A stretch of DNA of 64,000 bases from Misgurnus anguillicaudatus. Lineage: Eukaryota; Chordata; Actinopteri; Cypriniformes; Cobitidae. Below are positions 44,421 to 55,761 of the stretch, one piece after another. Below the pieces are notes generated by a model, which ran no database searches, was not told the DNA's origin, and worked only from the letters and a program-made list of their open reading frames with translations. The position numbers and the translations under genes are program-made. Positions within the stretch are counted from its first letter, which is position 1; every line of letters begins with the position of its first letter. Location of the stretch: positions 391,478 to 455,477 of the forward strand of contig NW_027395284.1 of the NCBI RefSeq assembly GCF_027580225.2, given 5' to 3'.

Positions 44421-46848
44421 GTAGAAGTAAATTTTCACATTCACGACACAACACAAACACATATGGACCTAACACATATTTTAAAAAATACAAGTAAAAA
44501 CGGTTTTATGTGGAAGGGCCCCTTTAACAATAATAAAACACGACTAAACCTGATGAAGATCTTCAGGATTACTTGAAAATCACAGACATTGTCAGAAACT
44601 TCATGAATTTAACTGTAGTTATGTAGTCATGAATCAGGATTTGTTATTTTCTGATCATTGACAGAGTCGTCTCACTCTATACAGCACTTGTTTGAATAAA
44701 AGTTTGTGTAGTGGAAAATGAGTCATTAATAATCTTAATCTGTTTTCATCCAACACAATGAAATGTTAAATTTATCAAGTATAGCTTAGATTCGAAAAGT
44801 TTTCACATAATAGTACATAATGGTACAGTGCCGGCGCCAGCCGAGCGCTGATGAGGGGGCGTCTTAAATACCAGAGGGGGCGATCACACAAAATGCATTT
44901 AATTCACCAAGCTAGAAAATACAAAGCTTTGGTACGTCCCTTAAGCTTTAACGTGTTATAAACAAACATCTCTGTAATACAACCACAAAAACTAAAGCTA
45001 TAGTGAGCTACGTACATGATCTGAACACTTTTACTATAGACAACAACAAAAAAGCATACATAATGTTACTTAACAGCACAACACTGCTCATTTGAAGTTC
45101 AGACCCAGAGGTAGTTACTTTTTAATCCATTTCGACTGTCCATTGTGAAATTAGTTAATGCAATATAATACCCTGAAATTATGAAATGTTCGTACTTCGT
45201 GTTTGCTTTCCGTAGTGCAAATAATTTTTACGTAATGGTGGGGGACAGTGTTTGCAAATGGTTTCTAGCGCAAAAACGGTCCAAACGCAACATTTTATCA
45301 ACATTTTGGTTCAATTTGATCATTTAACGTAGTTATTTTAACTGCCACAAGTAATGCACCATAAGCTAGCGATTAAACACCAGCAGATAGAGAACCACAA
45401 TAGCAAAATGACAATAACTCGTTTACACATTTAGCTATGCTTTAGGATAGGCTAATTCAAATACCAATTCGTTAATTATAAATTCAATGTCTGTTTTTTA
45501 TCTATTAATATTAATAATAATACACGTTTCCCTTTCAAATACGGTTCACTTCGCATTGCGTCAGTTGCTGATGCTATGGGGGAAACTCCTGTTTACTCCG
45601 TGATTGAAGCCTATTGGTTAACGTCTGCTAAGATCAATATTTTTAATATAAAGCTATAAGCTAAAAGAGCAGGCGCTGTTGTAATAGCGTCCAGCACGGC
45701 GGCTTGTGAGCCTCTCTGCTATGAATTCCCCAAGCGCGTCACCGGTCTGGCACCTCCCACGCCAGGATCGCGCTTATATTCATCGGTTGCCATATCCATG
45801 TTTCGTGCTCCCCCTGAACACACGGCGAGCCATGAGACTAGATGGATCAATAGACAAGTACACACGGACTAACCCAACCTGTGTTCTGTCACATCGCAAC
45901 CGTGGCGAGATCTCTGGCACATATATGAATCCCCCGAGTGCATCGTGTGATACCGTTCATATGACGCATGGCTGTTCTGTCTGTGTTGCTGCTCCCCTCT
46001 GCCGTTCCTCTCTTGTTGAGAGGAACAAGCGGGGAACCGTAGAACTAGATAGATGCATACAACAAGCAAACACGGGCAGGTCTGCCCCTGTTCCCTGTCA
46101 TAGCACAGCCACTCGTGCTCCACGCTCGCGGAGTCCCTCGCTTCTTTCCCCGCAGTGGTGAGGTCTCTTAACGGCTTTTTAGAGTTAGCACGCGGTCTTA
46201 TGGCTCGCTGCCTCTAAATGCAGCTGTCTAGTGTTCAACGATTACAGAGCTTCATGCCCCTCCCCCCCGAAGCGGCGCGATCTCATTCATCTGCTCGATA
46301 AGGCGGACACGCCTCTATTGGAGCACCAAGAACACTTATTATAGAGCTTAACCGGCCTGAGTCTATCTCACTTCAGGGAGCTCACTATTCGTCTGCCCGG
46401 TCATTTCTCTCTGGTTTAGATGGAATCAGAGGCAGAACGAATTTGTTTATAATATACTGAGGCCCGAATACCTCCCTTTATTCAGTCCCGTCCTATATCA
46501 GTGCGCTGAATATTGGTACATTCTTATATACCCGTTTTTTCTGCCTTTTTAATAAACGGCAAAACCGCGGGCCTCACGGCAGACTTCCTCTCTGTGATGG
46601 GTCCAGTCTGACATTAAACCACCTAGATATACTGCTCTGCTCCGTGAGCCGTTTGGGTCACCATCACTCCCCGACGAACTGTCTGGGGGAAGAGGGGTTA
46701 AGTCGCGCCTCGGCTGGACTGCCCTAAAATGTTTTCTGTGTGCTGTTTATCCAAAAAACATACTGTGTAATACTGTCAGTTATGCGACCTCACTATAGTG
46801 GCGAACGGTATTGAATTCCTCTAAAAAGAGTAATTTCCGTGCTTACTA

Positions 46849-47036
46849 TACTGTGTATTGACACCCCACGGTTGAACGGTGTCTCTAAACACTTTTTCGC
46901 CTTACTGACAAGCAATCAGTAATACGCACACACGGCCAGCTGTCCATAATTCTATCAACGCTTGTCGAAAAAAACCCCGGTTTGGCCATGTACTGTGTAT
47001 TGACACCCCACGGCTGTACGGTGTCTCTAACACCTT
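46849..47036. repeat. Two-copy repeat TACTGTGTATTGACACCCCACGG within the decayed DIRS
   Basis: The word CTGTGTATTGACACCCCACG followed by GCTG/GTTGNACGGTGTCTCTAA occurs at about 46850 and again at about 46990, some 140 bp apart in direct orientation. Confidence 0.8.
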
Positions 47037-48057
47037 TCTGCCAAATTCGCTCGCAGCCCACCTCAGTTTCTCCGCTACGATGCTGACGGCGCAAACGAGC
47101 ACGGTCTTACGGCTGTTATTTTCTCTTCCTAGAGAGACGGCAGCCTCAGACTTTTCATGGCTCCAAGCGTTTGAATCGTGCCCTCTCCGGACGGCCACTC
47201 AAAGGCTTACAGCCAAGCGGTTTATGACGTTTTTTGGCCATATAGCTGATTTATATCAGCGGATCCGAAGACGCTCACACCCCCGCTCCGCTCCAATACT
47301 CTGAGATATTAAGGGTAATATCAACCTCAAGTGAGCTTGCTACCCGCCACAATAAGTTTCGTTTATGACGCTCGGAAAGCACGCTCAAAGAGCGCGCACA
47401 GTCAGACGCGCAGCATCTCGTTTAAGACGGGCTCACGTACCCCTCTAACGAGCCCCAGAAAGCTGAATATCGTGGCATTCTGTTCATAAGACCACTTCAG
47501 TTTGACTAAGCAAAGGTCCCACCCCGAGCTGACGGCCGGGAAGCTTATGCTTAAGTTAAACACGGCTGCATGAAGTGCTACCATTACGAGTTTGCCAGCA
47601 TCTGCTGTGGGTTGAACACGTTTTACGACGGCAATCAGCCTTCGGCGCGTGGAATGCCCGTTTGTCACATATCAATCACCTTGTACTGTACATACGGTCC
47701 ATTAAGGGGATTATTTTAGCACTGCAGCACTCTCGACCGTGTTATTGTAATAATGCGGTCGGGCAAACTACGGTGGTTTCACTATTTACGGAACCAGACT
47801 GAGATTTCGCCCCCTGTACAAGCTGGCGAGTCATCTCCTTTATAAACTCATTGCATCGCTTTATAAGCTATGTTCAATCAGAGTGATACGCATCTTGTGT
47901 TTAAACTACCAAGATGCAGACATATTAACCCGTTACGATGGGCGTGCGGAGATTGCATCCGTGGGACACGACCTACATTACGTGCCTTATGACACGTTGA
48001 CACGAGCTGCTAGGACCCCTTTCGTGAGGCGTCCTTATGCAAAGTCTCTCCCCCTAC

Positions 48058-49123
48058 CAGGCCCGGATTGGCCATAGGGAGAACCGGGAGGATTCCCGGT
48101 GGGCCGGTCTGTTTTTTTGGCCACGAGGGCCGGTGTTGTCATGCCACCGGGATGACGCGTATTTGCGGGTGAGAGATGTCCCCGCCGCTTTATGCACAAG
48201 TTGATTGTGTCCCGACCACTTATTGGAAGAATTCTTGCATTAGGGTTCATTGACATCTAAAACGCATGGGAAACGCAGGACGTGCTGCTGTCTTCTGGTT
48301 TTCAAAGCGCTTACTTGAACACGAGTTTTGTTTCAGACGCGTCTATATTGAGTGCGCTTGCCAGCCGCGCGTCTATATTTAAAATAAACTTGAGCGCGTC
48401 GCGTCTTTTGAGTGCGCATGCCGGCCGCGCGTCTATTATATTTTAAATAAACTTGAGCGCGTCTTAATACAAACGGGCTGGCCTCTAAACGTATTTTTTT
48501 TATCCAAGTCATAGATGAATTCTCTATGAATAGTCATTATTCATCGTTTATTGCAAGAGGAACAAAAATCTATTTGATGCAAAACTCATTAGTTTCAAAA
48601 GTATATCCATGACGTTTTCTTTTTTTAACACAATGTAGGCCTACGTTATTTAGCAATAGACATGATCTAAGTACTAAAAAAAAGATACAGATTATTTCCA
48701 TTTGTTTCCAATGCATACTTGATAAATCTTGCTTGTGTATTGTATATCAGGGGTTTCCAAACGTTATCAACCCAACAGTTAATCTCAAGACTCACCATTT
48801 TTTAGAAATAGAAATATAGAGGAAAATACAAACACGTTTGTTTCCTTTAGTTTTTGAATAAGTTTACTTTAGTAATATATGGTCTTATGGTAGGGCTGCA
48901 TAATTATGGCAAAAATTATAATTGTTTACTGCATTTGCACGGAATATGAAATTATATATTTGAAAAATACAGTGAATTGCAAGGCTGCAGAGAACAGTGC
49001 ACTACTGCAGACTTATACTACTGAGGGTTTAAAGATATTATTTTAATACTCAGTCGTGAACTAAAGTGGGCCGGTCTAAGGCATGAAACTCCAGGGCTGA
49101 AAATGAGTCCCACTCCGGCCCTG
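48058..49123. mobile_element. hAT element inside the decayed DIRS
   Basis: Left CAGGCCCGGATTGGCC, right GGCCCTG inverse-matching end (CACTCCGGCCCTG), with a perfect 8-bp TSD CCCCCTAC at 48050-48057 and 49124-49131. Subterminal GTGGGCCGGTCT occurs on both arms in the same orientation. No transposase. It contains a tandem duplication at about 48336-48462. Confidence 0.9.
48336..48462. repeat. Two-copy 62-66 bp tandem repeat
   Basis: Each unit has GCGTCT, TTGAGTGCGC, CCGCGCGTCTAT and AAATAAACTTGAGCGCGTC in order. The units differ by a few substitutions and a short indel. Confidence 0.85.
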
Positions 49124-49449
49124 CCCCCTACCTATCTATTTGGTGGTGATAACAGCGAACCACGCTCTTACTACAGGCCATTCACTTTATTCATAAGCCT
49201 GTCATTTCTCAGATGCGGACGGTGTTTGAGGCGCAGCGCTCTGGAACTGTCCAAGGTCCTGTATGACAGATACGTCTGACGTACATCAGACGATCAGCTG
49301 TTCATCTGCATCACAGATCACTCACTAGCGCACCTGTCAATACAGGTTATTTGTGGATCGTTGACGTTATCACCTCCCGTGACAATGATGCTCACTTGTG
49401 GTTAGTTTACTCCATGTATGGATTAGATCCTCGGGCATGGTCTTAGAGG

Positions 49450-49560
49450 TTTCTCATTTGACATTTGTGACACGGCCGGCTGGTCCCCGCCATCCATGTT
49501 GTCAGTTTACAGCTTCGACATCCCTGCTTCGCGCACTACTGAGGTTTGTTGCATTAAAGG
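49450..49560 (+). pseudogene. DIRS tyrosine recombinase C-terminal relic, upstream copy
   Basis: Encodes FDICDTAGWSPPSMLSVYSFD, corresponding to the recombinase C-terminal block D-I-C-x-A-A-G-W-x-x-P-x-T-F-x-R-x-Y. It is a second, more diverged copy of the block at 50300, in the same orientation about 850 bp upstream, so part of the recombinase 3' region was duplicated. Confidence 0.55.
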
Positions 49561-50090
49561 TGTGCCCGTAAGCTCACCTGTATGCACGATATGGGTTTTA
49601 ATTATATGCGTCCACCGTGCGCTTAGAGAAGCTCACATATGCACGCTATAACATTTCGGTATACACTAAAGATGCGCTCGGGAAAGCTCATCTGTATACA
49701 CGGCTGTGACACATACATACATACATTGTTGTTCATTTGTGTACGTTCACGGTGCGTTGGGTGCCCACCGTTACGTTCATCAATCATATCTGTACACATT
49801 CACGGCGCGTTCTGTGCACTGATTTATCTATACGCATTCACGGTGCACTGAAGGGTTCACCCGTGTGCGCACAATTTATTATCAGGACACATGACGGCAT
49901 AACACTCATCTATATGCATTCACGATGTACTCAAGTGCTCACCTGTGCCCATGCAATTTATAGTCAATACACATTACGGCGCGCTTGGAAAGCTCACCGA
50001 TCTGTGCACTATAACACTACCTATGTGCATCCCGATGCGCTCGAGGGCGCACCTGGGTTCACACTATTGTGGTATCTGTATAATCCCACG
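49556..50090. repeat. Degenerate minisatellite-like array
   Basis: Imperfect recurrence, about every 60-80 bp, of a core close to CATTCACGGTGCGCTNGAGNGCTCACCTGTNTGCAC (for example near 49570, 49620, 49670, 49745, 49800, 49840, 49920, 49975 and 50030). More cores occur at about 50430-50520. Open frames here are periodic by-products. It separates the two recombinase relics. Confidence 0.65.
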
Positions 50091-50289
50091 CTACGAACCG
50101 TTCTGCCGCATATTATAGTCAGATCGGCTGTTCGTGAGCTTCGCAGATCACTCACTGTGTATGTCTGTTGCTTACAGTGGTTATTTAGATGGATCGTTGA
50201 AACCATCGCACTGGCTCACGCCCCTCTATGAGCTATTTCCTATAGGTTAGAGCCCACTCTGTGCGAGTTTGGCTTTATCATGGACTTGG

Positions 50290-50410
50290 TCTACAGGGGT
50301 ATCTATATTTGATATCTGCTACACGGCCGGCTGGTCTTCGCCGTCTACGTTTGTCAGATTGTACAGCTTAGACCTCCCTGCCCTACGAGCGCAGGTTCTC
50401 TCGGCTCAAT
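50290..50410 (+). pseudogene. DIRS tyrosine recombinase C-terminal relic
   Basis: In an open frame from 50269, residues read GVSIFDICYTAGWSSPSTFV then RLYSLDLPALRAQVLSA. This matches the last helix of DIRS tyrosine recombinases, where the catalytic tyrosine lies in the F-x-R-x-Y context (RLY here). The upstream catalytic Arg and His-x-x-Arg blocks are not recognisable, so the enzyme is dead. It establishes the DIRS identity and plus orientation of the whole 45.5-51.1 kb element. Confidence 0.7.
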
Positions 50411-50765
50411 CATGCACGCTCATGCGTTTTATGTGTACACCATGGTGCGCTCAGCGAGCTCACCAACGTGACTCTGAATTTACTTATCTCGCACACCCGC
50501 GGCACGCTCGGTATCTTGCCGTCTTGTGCTATGTTATGTGCCCCCGGTGCGTTTAAAACCCCACTGTATGCGCGTCAACATTTTATATGGTGCTTACACT
50601 TTGCTTAAAGCTGTGAATATGCCAGGTATAGGGCCACACGCAGTGTCTCTCCGGTAAGGCACTTCAGTACGTTGTGTATGCACGGCGTGATGGGATTACG
50701 CTCCCCCATAGCGTCAGCAACTGCCGCAATGCGAAGTGAACCGTATTGAAAGGGAACGCTTAGGT

Positions 50766-51088
50766 TACTCACGTAACCCCGGTTCCCTGAAATAACGGGA
50801 ACGAAACATTGCGTCTCTTGCCGTGCTACAAACGTCTACGCAGCGAGTGTTATTCGGCTACGCGCTTCAGTCGAATAATAATGAGCTCTTGACGATTGAA
50901 CCGCGCTTATATAAGGACGTGTGCATCCCGCGCACGGGTTCAAACGTCATTGGTCTGTACTTTGTATAGACGTTAACCGATAGGCTTCAATCACAAAGTA
51001 AACAGGAGTTTCCCCCATAGCGTCAGCAACTGACGCAATGCTTCGTTCCCGTTATTTCAGGGAACCGGGGTTACGTGAGTAACCTAAG
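50766..51088. repeat. DIRS terminal/complementary inverted repeat pair
   Basis: GTTACTCACGTAACCCCGGT followed by TCCCTGAAATAACGGGAACG at 50764-50806, and the exact inverse order at about 51040-51083. Between the arms are another copy of the GGGGGAAACTCC/ GCGTCAGCAACTG region in inverse orientation and a TATATAAGG box (about 50910). Confidence 0.75.
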
Positions 51089-52025
51089 CGATTTTACTTT
51101 TGATAAACAGGTGTGTGTTAGAGAGAGATCGAATGCTTACCTTTAATGTTAAATCCAGAACAATAATAGGTGGTTGTATTTTAACTTGCAAGGATGCTGA
51201 AGAACATAAACATCTGAACTTTTTAAAACTATGTACAGTCTTGCTGAAGTTCATGGTGCCAGAATTGACATGACAGCCGAACATTTGGATCTGTGCACCT
51301 GAAATGCTCCGATAATAATCTACGCCACGGCATTATTTATGTGTGATAATCCGGAGTCCGGTTTGCAGAATTTGCAGTGCTATTTTACATATATCCATTG
51401 CTACAGGGCAGGCCCGGGTCACTCTCCCACTCCTTTCTGTAACTTTTGATATACTTTCGCACTTCGACATCTTGATTTCCCACTGAGACTGAGAACGCGA
51501 GCTCATTGTCGATGTGCGTCAAGCCGTCAACACAAAAGGCTTGTTCAACTATGTGGCGCTGCAAGAACCGACAGCCGGATGACGTCAAAGTACCGCGAGA
51601 ACGATTCGAGAAATCATGCAAAGTGTAATTTCGTCTCGCTCTCGCGGCGCTTTGAAGTCATCGCCTCACAGTTCTAGTGGCGCCGCTTGAAGTGTAACAA
51701 GCCACGGTAGAATACATGCACACTTAATTTTTTTGTTTTGTTAAATAATTAGACTATGAAATTCACTTTAGGAAGACAATACACAAGGCAAATGTGATTT
51801 TTAAATAAAATATTATCATTAAAATCCCATTCAACATTAATGGTGATCTGAGCGGCGGGATAGTGCCGGTGAGGGGGCGACGCACCCTCGTGGCGACGCC
51901 CCCTCGTGGTGCCGGCCCTGAATGGTAACATACACAACATGAGATTTAGATATTTTTTCTCAGATCACACAAACACTCATCCTGAAGTTTAGACTGAAAT
52001 CATTCATGTTCTTCACTCTCTGTAG

Positions 52026-52199
52026 GCTGAATAACTGCAGTATTACAGATGAAGGTTTTGTTGCTTTGGCTTCAGCTCTGAGATCAAACCCCTCACATCT
52101 GAGACATCTGAATCTGAGCTGTAATAATCCAGGAGATTCAGGAGTGAAGCTGCTCTCTGATGTACTGAAGGATTCACGCTGTAAACTGGAGATACTACA
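52026..52199 (+). CDS. nlrc3-like: NLR leucine-rich-repeat exon
   Basis: 174 nt (58 codons, two 29-residue ribonuclease-inhibitor-type LRRs) between CTCTGTAG and a CA/GTAAGT donor, entering and leaving in phase 2. It encodes LNNCSITDEGFVALASALRS, then LRHLNLSCNNPGDSGVKLLS and CKLEILQ. LRRs of this exon type follow the NACHT exon in fish NLR-C genes and form the ligand-sensing or regulatory horseshoe. The FISNA-NACHT exon at 3203-4964 also ends in phase 2 and lies on the same strand, so this is the natural next exon of that gene. Alternatively it is a remnant of a separate NLR copy. Further LRR exons were not found up to 64 kb. Confidence 0.88.
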
Positions 52200-52814
52200 G
52201 TAAGTGTTATTATTTAAATGATTTTTCAAGTGTTTGTGAGGACAATAAATCTGTCAGTGATAATACTATTTAAGATTAATATTTCTTAACTACACAAATA
52301 ATTTCTTTAATAAAAGCTTTAACTGATTCAGTGACTTCATTTAATTGATAGATTAAAAAACATAATGAAAAATAATAAAATACATAATAACTTTTGTTAT
52401 CTACTGAAATGTGATGCGGGAAACACTTAATGTTAATAACTATATGTTAACTAAGCCATTATTAGAAAACAATTGAATACATTAAACAAAAATTACTCAT
52501 CACATTATTTTATGTTTTCAGTACATTGAGTGCTTTGTGCAATTTCTGCTTGAAAATCAGGTCTAGGATCAGTTTCTTTAATTTAATCCAAATATTAAGT
52601 AAGTGAAAATGTACATCCAGCCAGTTATTATCACTGAATAAACGCTGACAGGATGATCAGGACTTGTATAACAGTCGGTTGGATGAATATTATCCTGCTT
52701 TAGCTGATTGCTATAATAAATAACTGGACACAAAATATTATTTAAAAAATATTTTATTAGTTCATTTGTAGGCTAATACATACATGTGTAAAAACATGCA
52801 CACCTAGGGATGTA
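52200..52814. other. No gene seen (NLR intron)
   Basis: AT-rich sequence downstream of the LRR exon donor. No second LRR exon was recognised. Confidence 0.4.
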
Positions 52815-53070
52815 TTTGAAGAGTTTCGTTGCAAAACAAGAGAACCACCGTTTTTTTTAATTGTTCAGAAATCTCATTTTTTGGTTGTGCATTCCAATTA
52901 ATTTCAATGCAACTGCAGTTGGTTTGTTTTGATTTAAACCTTCATAACTTCAAAAATACAGCTAAGTAGCACCATAAAACAAAATAATAACATGATAACA
53001 TAATAATAAACATGTTTTGACAAAAATGTTAAAACATAAATTTATCTCGTTTTGCAACGAAACTCTTCAT
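52815..53070. mobile_element. MITE with TTTGAAGAGTTTCGTTGCAAAAC ends
   Basis: Left GAAGAGTTTCGTTGCAAAAC at 52818 and exact inverse GTTTTGCAACGAAACTCTTC at 53049-53068. About 255 bp, no coding capacity. Confidence 0.85.
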
Positions 53071-53081
53071 TTGTTTAAAGT

Positions 53082-53245
53082 GTTTCCACCGTAGTTTATG
53101 TGCATTTTTTTCTTATCGCATAAGAAATTTATCAGACTCAATATTTTTTTTTTAATTTATGCACATTTTGCCATTTCCATCCATCATTTTTTATGCGATA
53201 CCCCAGAAATGCACATAAAAATAGGTGGATGGAAACAGTTATTTT
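53082..53245. mobile_element. Short MITE with TGTTTCCACC ends
   Basis: GTGTTTCCACCGTAGTTTATGTGCATTTTT on the left and, inverted, AAAAATAGGTGGATGGAAACAGT on the right; inner words GCGATA/TATCGC and TGTGCATA also pair. Imperfect hairpin of about 160 bp. Confidence 0.65.
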
Positions 53246-53472
53246 CACTTCCAGCACCACACTCTTTTATGCACATTGCTGGCGTGTTGTTATTTTGAGG
53301 CAATTGAAAACTGCTGTTTTTTTATTTAAAGGCTATATTAGCAATATGCGCCTATAGGCGAGTGCACAACGTGCATAAACTCTAAACTGGGTGGTACACT
53401 GGGCGAGAAGCACAGCGCAGTGTCGCTTCATGTATCTGCAAATTGAACACATTATTTTCTATTAATGTACAC

Positions 53473-55079
53473 TAGGGGTGACCCCGAATAGTCGAAGATT
53501 CGATGCATCGATAGGAGAAGCCTGATTCGACTACCAATCTCACAGTCGAATCGTCGCAGATGTGTTATGAAATGAGGATCATTCAATTTTGGCCGTATAT
53601 GGGTGCACACATGATCTGATTTCACATATAACAGCTTTCTCCCAATATATTAATATACAGCATATTATTATAATGCTGAAAATAATATGTGATGTAGCAG
53701 CTTTCAATAAATATTTTTAAAATGTGTTAAATCCAACTAACAACCCCTGTGTTGGGGCTACACGTCCATAAGAGGTTTCTGTGTTAATAAACCATTGAAT
53801 CTTTGTTTCTACATTTAAAAGACAAAGCTGGCAATTCTGGCAATACTTTCGTTTTTTATTAATTTCTTTATTTTATTTATAAATCACTCGGGGTTATCTG
53901 ATTTATCTATTTGGCTTGTGTTTTGTTTCCTTGAACTTGAGGCATTTTGCACATTTGTTCTGCACTTTGTTACTTCTGAACTTATTTTATTAAAAAAAGT
54001 ATTTATTATAAACGTAAATTCTGATATAATTTAAGTCTGTACATTTTGGATTGTTTTTTGTTCTATCGATGTTGCGCTATTGCGTTCTGGCCATGTTTGC
54101 GCATGCAATTTAGCCGAACGTGCTAGGTGCTCTGCATCTCATATTTTGAAGTTTGTCAAACTAAACATTAAAAGACTGATGTTTTTCGACGGGTATTAGT
54201 TTTAAAATGTATTTAAAACAGAGTGGTTATCTTGTCAAAAGTTAAACTACAAAACAGGTAAGCCGTTTTTTAGATTTCAGTGATGTTACACGGAAATATC
54301 TGCACCGAAACTATATTTATGCCTGACACGACTGTCTTTCTTGTGATTTAATATTATGGTCGGTGTTCACTTTCAAATGATAGAAAAGAGATTACTGAAA
54401 TAAATAATATCATCAGGTCTTTCTGTATCTAAAGTGAATACTGAGATGATCAATGTCAAAGCAAGCAAGCAGGTATTTCTGTGCTAAATAATAATGCATA
54501 GTGTCTATAAAATCATTAATTTCAGTGATTTTCTTGTTATAAATTAACGTTTAATGAATTGTATATAAAGCTTAGCTTTTATCATTTACAGTAACAATCA
54601 CACATTATTTGACATTTGTCTTTTTTTGGTCATGGCTTTGATGCGCTTAATCTCCAAATGAAATAAAAATACTAAATTGTAGCCGGGGTTTCCAAGGCAG
54701 GATCACCTTTGTTATTTTTTTAGGTTTAGTTATCAAAATTTTTTTTTGTGTGTGTGATGTTCTGTAGATCGTGGGTTTAAAATGTTATGAGGAATAATTA
54801 AACAAATGTTGCCTAACATTTTACCTTAAATTATATATATAAATGTATCGTCTGTTTTGTCTTCGTTCATCACTTGAAAGACAGTTTTTGGTCACTTTAT
54901 CAGAAAGTTGTTTATGTGTGCTGCTTGTGAAAGAAAATAAAAGTTACCAATTTGTACCTGGTCTGGCCCCCTCCCAACCCATGCACACACACACATAGAT
55001 GATTCGACTATCGGTCGACTATGGAAAGATTCGACAATTCTGATTTGAATATGTAAATCCTTAGTCGTGGACACCCCTA
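53473..55079. mobile_element. hAT element TAGGGGTGACCCCGAATAGTCGAA
   Basis: Left TAGGGGTGACCCCGAATAGTCG, right inverse ending GTGGACACCCCTA, perfect 8-bp TSD ATGTACAC at 53465-53472 and 55080-55087. Subterminal ATTCGACTA and TCGACTAT words occur on both arms. 1.6 kb, no transposase found. Confidence 0.92.
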
Positions 55080-55166
55080 ATGTACACACACACCGGCGGC
55101 ACCTTACAGCGGCTGTGACTCTGGATGCTGCTCAAATCCCTGGCGCACCATTCACATAGTTTAACA

Positions 55167-55452
55167 TTAAAGAAACAGTACGTAAGAAATTTATATTAAT
55201 TAATCATAAAATGGCCCTGATATGTCACTAGACATTAAGAAACCATCTTCATTTCAAATACTTATATCACTCACAACAGTGGTCTGGCCAGGATATTGTC
55301 ATGTAAAAAGTGGAGTTGCAGCCCTCAACTGATGTTTATGTTGTCATTTTGTGTATTGGCCACCAGTTGTGTGATTGCAGTACCAGTTTTAGCCACAAAT
55401 TTTGTGATTGCAATACCGGTTTTGGCCACAATCCTACATACTGTTCCTTTAA
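55167..55452. mobile_element. TTAA MITE with AAGAAACAGTACGTA ends
   Basis: TTAA at both edges (55167-55170, 55449-55452), left AGAAACAGTACGTAAG and right inverse TACATACTGTTCCT. Near the right end two 35-bp units (TTGTGTGATTGCAGTACCAGTTTTAGCCACA and relative) are in tandem; the open frame across them is chance. Confidence 0.75.
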
Positions 55453-55761
55453 ATAACATCTTGTTTGTCCAAAAATGTTGTGCGGTGTGCGATACCTGTG
55501 AGTTGTCCTACATGCGGCGCTGCACTTCTCACCTGGTATGCAAACTCCTTAACACGCTTACAAAGGAGAGATGCTCAGAAGCACAAATATTACAAATAAA
55601 AGGATTACAATGTAAAAAATTATGAAGATAATTTTTGTAACAATAGTAATTGTATGTTTTAGAAGTTCCTATTTGCTGTAATGACAAATGAAATTGGTTT
55701 CCTCTCCAAAGAAGCCGTCGATCTGTGGCAGAGCGCAGGGATCTAGAAGGCGTATAAAGCC

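Larger units (their letters stand above)
45526..51090 (+). mobile_element. Decayed DIRS-like tyrosine-recombinase retrotransposon
   Basis: The left inverted terminal repeat (about 45540-45610, AATACGGTTCACTTCGCATTGCGTCAG, then AGTTGCTGATGCTATGGGGGA) has its inverse at about 50705-50760. A further inverted pair (50766-50815 and 51035-51088: CGTAACCCCGGTTCCCTGAAATAACGGGAACG and inverse) lies to the right, the layout of terminal repeats plus internal complementary region of DIRS elements. Coding content is almost lost; the clearest relics are two recombinase C-terminal pieces near 49470 and 50300. GC content and CpG are high against the AT-rich surroundings. A hAT (48058-49123) is nested. Confidence 0.7.
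44826..51920. mobile_element. 7.1-kb hAT-like element hosting a decayed DIRS
   Basis: Left CAGTGCCGGCGCCAGCCGAG, right inverse of CAGGGCCGGCACCACGAGGG, with AATGGTA at 44819-44825 and 51921-51927 as a 7-bp (possibly imperfect 8-bp) duplication. Most of the length is the DIRS element inside (45.53-51.09 kb). The native flanks inside the element are about 0.7 and 0.8 kb. The element ends only about 100 bp before the NLR leucine-rich-repeat exon. Confidence 0.7.

Noticed and set aside
49556..50090. CRISPR-like array
   Set aside because: Repeats are degenerate, spacing is irregular, no cas genes exist and the context is a eukaryotic retrotransposon.
45706..50556. Many open frames of 60-164 residues on both strands in the 45.7-50.6 kb region
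   Set aside because: GC- and CpG-rich decayed DIRS sequence gives long chance frames. Apart from the recombinase block at 50290-50410 no motif was found.
45526..51090. LTR retrovirus-like or endogenous virus interpretation of the GC-rich region
   Set aside because: Terminal repeats are inverted, not direct, there is no protease, integrase or envelope motif, and the recombinase relics identify DIRS.
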